A stretch of 64,000 nt of DNA, taken from positions 35,381,406-35,445,405 of the forward strand of contig JAPFBE010000002.1 of the NCBI GenBank assembly GCA_034336665.1, written 5' to 3'. Origin of the DNA: Luscinia megarhynchos (lineage: Eukaryota > Chordata > Aves > Passeriformes > Turdidae). A program made the translations under genes and the position numbers. Below are positions 61,196 to 64,000 of the stretch, piece after piece (the stretch's first letter is position 1; every line of letters starts with the position of its first letter). The notes beneath the pieces were generated by a model. The model ran no database searches, had not been told where the DNA came from, and was given only the letters and a program-made list of their open reading frames with translations.

Positions 61196-62854
61196 TGATT
61201 AATGAAAAATAAAAAAGAGCTTTCCTTAGAAATACTGGCTCAGTTGGCTGTGTCATGAAAGATTCTGTCTTGTTACTATGCTAGTACAGATGATAATGCA
61301 GTGAGGAGACACAAAGCAGATATCATAAATCCCACACAATTTTCTTAAGAAGTTTATATTTCCAGGTATGGATTGTGATGGAAGATTTCAGATCTTAAGA
61401 AAACAAATAAAAGTAACTAAAGATGTTCTTTTGTGTAATACTGCAGCTACTGATACAGTTCTAGCAGAGGAGAAAAAAAAATCTTTATGCTGTATCTGGT
61501 ATATTATGAATAACGCATTGATGGAAGCCCCAGGGTTATTTTAGTTCAGATTTTATTATAATATATGACAAACTGAGCACAGAAACAAGAATTGCCATAG
61601 ACCATAAAAGCATGGTTTGATCTTTTAGGTCCACTCCCTACTGAACATTTCTTTCAGTGTGTTTTGTACTCCTGTGTTTGCTACTGCACAGAGAAGCAGT
61701 TGTTACTAGCAAAAGGGGTCAGAAAAAAATTGGTGAATTCTCCAGGGTGACATCCAATGTGCTGTTTTGAGAAGCTTCTCTACAGGATAAGAGAGACAAT
61801 AATAAAGGCAACTGAGACTTACAAAAGAATTAAGTCAGCCAAGACTAAACCAGACCACATTTCTAAGAAATAAGATGAAAGATCAAGCCAATGACAACAG
61901 ATAATTGGACCTAATTTCCCTGTGAGAAGATAACCCCTATAATATGATAGAGTTATTCATAGGTTCCATCAAACTTAATCTTCCACTTCAGAATCTCATA
62001 TATTAACTGAGCCAGTGCATTTATGAAACTCCAAAAAGACAAGTGCTGTTAGAAACTACAGCTGAGGTTCTGAAGTCAGCTCAGACTTTGCTGCAACTTG
62101 GCAATGGCACAGGCAGGCACACTGACTCCTGGCTCATCAGGCTGCTGAGCAGTTTGTGTTGGAAAGTGTCCAGGAGTATGGTGAAGAAGCCAGTGCCATA
62201 CTGGCAATACAAAAAAAGGTTAACAACATTGCCTAACACTGAAGAAAATCTAAATGAAAACATGAACTGAAAGAGAATTTAGAAAACTTAGGAAAAGAGA
62301 TTAGCTTTGGAGAAATAAAAGAACAGGAAGAGAGAAAAGCAAGTGACAGTGAGTAGATAGAATGGTTTGTGTATACTTTGGAGAAAAGTATAACACTGTA
62401 AACAAGTGCAAGAGTGACCTGGACACCAGGTTTTACTATTTAACAATACTAAGCTGACTGTAAGTATGTTCTTTCTTGTGACTGAATTTTCAGGTCACTC
62501 TAATGCAACTATTCTAATACAACTATTTTGCATGCAGAACAGGAGAAAAACAGGAGAATTGATATCACTTCAGCACTAATAAAACACTTGTTTGCATACA
62601 TTTGAACCAAGATAAAAATACTGTGTTTTGATATCTCACATTTCTTCTAAGTACAGCAGCACTTGAAAAAGGATAAAAGCATCTGTGGGTATTTTCAAAG
62701 TTATTCCATATAGAACAAACCTTGTTCTTATTGAAAAATTCCCACTGTTTTCAGAGAATGGCAAATTACATCAAATCTAAGCACATTTTAGAAGAAAGAA
62801 TTTAAGTCTTCTATGCTGTACTATCTTATTGACACAGTTTTACACTACCACAGC
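61196..62854. other. unassigned AT-rich DNA
   Basis: No exon or mobile element recognised apart from the small tandem repeat at 62500-62527. A 75-codon frame at 62043-62270 (plus) has no recognisable motif. Confidence 0.5.
62500..62527 (+). repeat. 14-bp tandem duplication, two copies
   Basis: CTAATGCAACTATT at 62500-62513 is followed directly by CTAATACAACTATT at 62514-62527, one mismatch. Confidence 0.85.
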
Positions 62855-63154
62855 TTAACAAAAGCCAGGCAAGATGTGTATTTCATTCTCCAGCACTGAT
62901 AAAAATTGAAGCTTATCAGGGTTTCTTGGCTCCTTCTGAACTAGTAATTTATGTTTTGAAACAACACCATTATTCTCTGAGAATTTGTCATGTCTAATTT
63001 CAGTAGCAAAATCTCCTTTCAGCAAAAGCTCCAAACTGTAGTAACAATGGTCTTTCTTCAGTGAATGTAACCCTTTTCCATCACTACCATCACAACTTTG
63101 AAAACCATTTATGCCTTCAATAAGCTTAACAAAAATCAATACAGATCCTTTTCT
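62855..63154 (-). other. unassigned 99-codon open frame, protein-like composition
   Basis: The minus-strand frame runs from just after a TAA at 63157-63155 to a stop at 62857-62855. It has no ATG at its start; the first near-start is TTG at 63139. It is rich in Lys, Glu, Asp and Gly (for example KGDFATEIRHDKF and KHKLLVQKEPRNPDKLQFL) and less hydrophobic than most random frames here. I do not recognise it. It could be a fragment of a retrocopy, an exon with unusual splice sites (a weak AG lies upstream in TTTTAAAG), or chance. By my rough estimate several frames of this length are expected by chance in a window of this size and composition. Confidence 0.15.
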
Positions 63155-63374
63155 TTAAAATATAGAGTAAAAACAGGGAGCAGTTGCTAAAATGTAAGTG
63201 TATTACTTATCACTTACAGACTTCGCAATTATTAAAATTCCCCTACCATTTACAATATTGGCATCAGCCAGAAGAGAGAAGGGAAAGAAATCAAATTATG
63301 TAACAGCATATTGGTTATTTCTCTGCTTGCTGGAGAATCTGAAGCTGCCTTATTGTAAATATTTACTACATCAA

Positions 63375-63428
63375 AATCTCATGGATGGATCCCTTCAACT
63401 TGAGATATTCTGTGATTCTATTATTCTA
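63375..63428 (+). mobile_element. CR1 LINE 3' tail fragment, plus strand
   Basis: ATGGATGGATCCCTTCAACT followed by TGAGATATTCTGTGATTCTA and TTATTCT matches a CR1 3' terminus (GGTCCCTTCCAACTTGAGATATTCTGTGATTCTATG-type end). It is 5'-truncated to about 50 bases. It lies inside the 132-codon frame at 63198-63596, which argues against that frame being a gene. Confidence 0.65.
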
Positions 63429-64000
63429 ATGGACAGTTACTTTTACCTTTCTCTCAGCTTTGACAGTGTCATGAAAAAGTTTAGATTTTGTGATTGCAAT
63501 TGTTTTTCAAGGCCTATAAACTGTTTGGATGACTATGCAACTACATGGAGTCTTACTGAAGCAGCTGGGATATTTTGCTCATATAAGCACAATTGATAAA
63601 AAAATTCTTTACAGCTAGCCCTAATTAGAGTTTAAATCAATCAGAGAAGCACTTGTGATGGGGCACCCAAATCCACCAAATTTTGAGTATCTAGCAAGAG
63701 AATTTCATTTTGGATAATGTAGCTAGGAAAATTAGATACAAAGCTTGCAATGAATTGATGGACCCATTATTGATATTGCTCTTCTCCAAAGGTATGCTGT
63801 AGTTTCTCATAAGATACAGTCACATTTCAGGCTGGGTTGCACTGAGACATAGCAAGTTCCCTGGAAGAATCCCAGCTACAGGAGAGTAGTTTTCTTAATG
63901 CTTGCTTACTCCATCCACTTCAAGCACCAGTTCAATTAAAAGGAACTATGCTGCTCCATCTCCTGTTAGATATCCAGTTCACAATTCATACTGAGATTTT
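63429..64000. other. unassigned AT-rich DNA to window end
   Basis: No exon, RNA gene or further repeat recognised. Confidence 0.5.

Noticed and set aside
63198..63596. 132-codon plus-strand frame
   Set aside because: It starts at GTG, not ATG, contains a CR1 3' tail at 63375-63428, and is about the longest frame expected by chance in AT-rich sequence of this size.
1..64000. CRISPR array, operon, riboswitch or prokaryotic gene cluster
   Set aside because: No regularly spaced repeats, no dense reading frames and clear avian retroelements: the window is vertebrate nuclear DNA.

Overview
The window looks like an intergenic or deep-intronic stretch of a bird genome, probably a passerine. It is AT-rich throughout and I recognise no protein-coding exon, rRNA, tRNA or CRISPR array. 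The evidence for a bird is the set of interspersed repeats. There are six CR1 LINE fragments, several ending in the avian CR1 3' tail (ATTCTATG-type repeats), and six endogenous-retrovirus LTR copies of kinds common in bird genomes. The passerine call rests on my memory of LTR families abundant in songbirds and was not checked against a library.

Layout. 1-4.2 kb: unannotated AT-rich DNA. 4.2-4.45 kb: an (ATT)/(AAT) palindrome and a poly-T tract. 5.83-7.49 kb: two CR1 fragments pointing at each other, tail to tail. 11.16-12.14 kb: a T/G-rich tract followed by a plus-strand LTR. 15.49 kb: a T/G-rich tract. 19.08-20.5 kb: a plus-strand LTR followed by a minus-strand piece of the LTR family seen at 11.3 kb. 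20.5-38 kb: mostly unassigned, with a CR1 tail at 29.5 kb and GC-richer patches at 28.9-29.5 and 35.75-36.33 kb. 38.2-39.7 kb: a 200-bp polypurine/polypyrimidine tract, a perfect 13-bp hairpin and an (AAAC)n repeat. 39.7-51.3 kb: unassigned, with an A/C-rich tract. 51.29-51.7 kb: a GC-rich patch. 53.3-55.1 kb: a minus-strand CR1 with reverse-transcriptase remnants, split by a nested LTR and followed by a TA/TG repeat. 57.74-58.48 kb: the best-preserved element, a solo LTR with TG...CA ends and a perfect 5-bp target-site duplication. 60.21-61.2 kb: another minus-strand CR1 invaded by a 5'-truncated LTR. 63.38 kb: a short CR1 tail.

No set of genes works together here. The structure is a record of retroelement insertion, nesting and decay on an AT-rich background. 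The long open frames (up to 260 codons) fall antisense to LTRs or in simple repeats and are artefacts. The more interesting signals are the intact solo LTR, two nested insertions into CR1, a CRE/AP-1-like motif shared by three LTRs, a mirror-type polypyrimidine tract, and one unassigned 100-codon minus-strand frame at 62.86-63.15 kb. I found no evidence of a new biological system. Element names and consensus comparisons come from memory, so a RepeatMasker run with an avian library is the decisive check.
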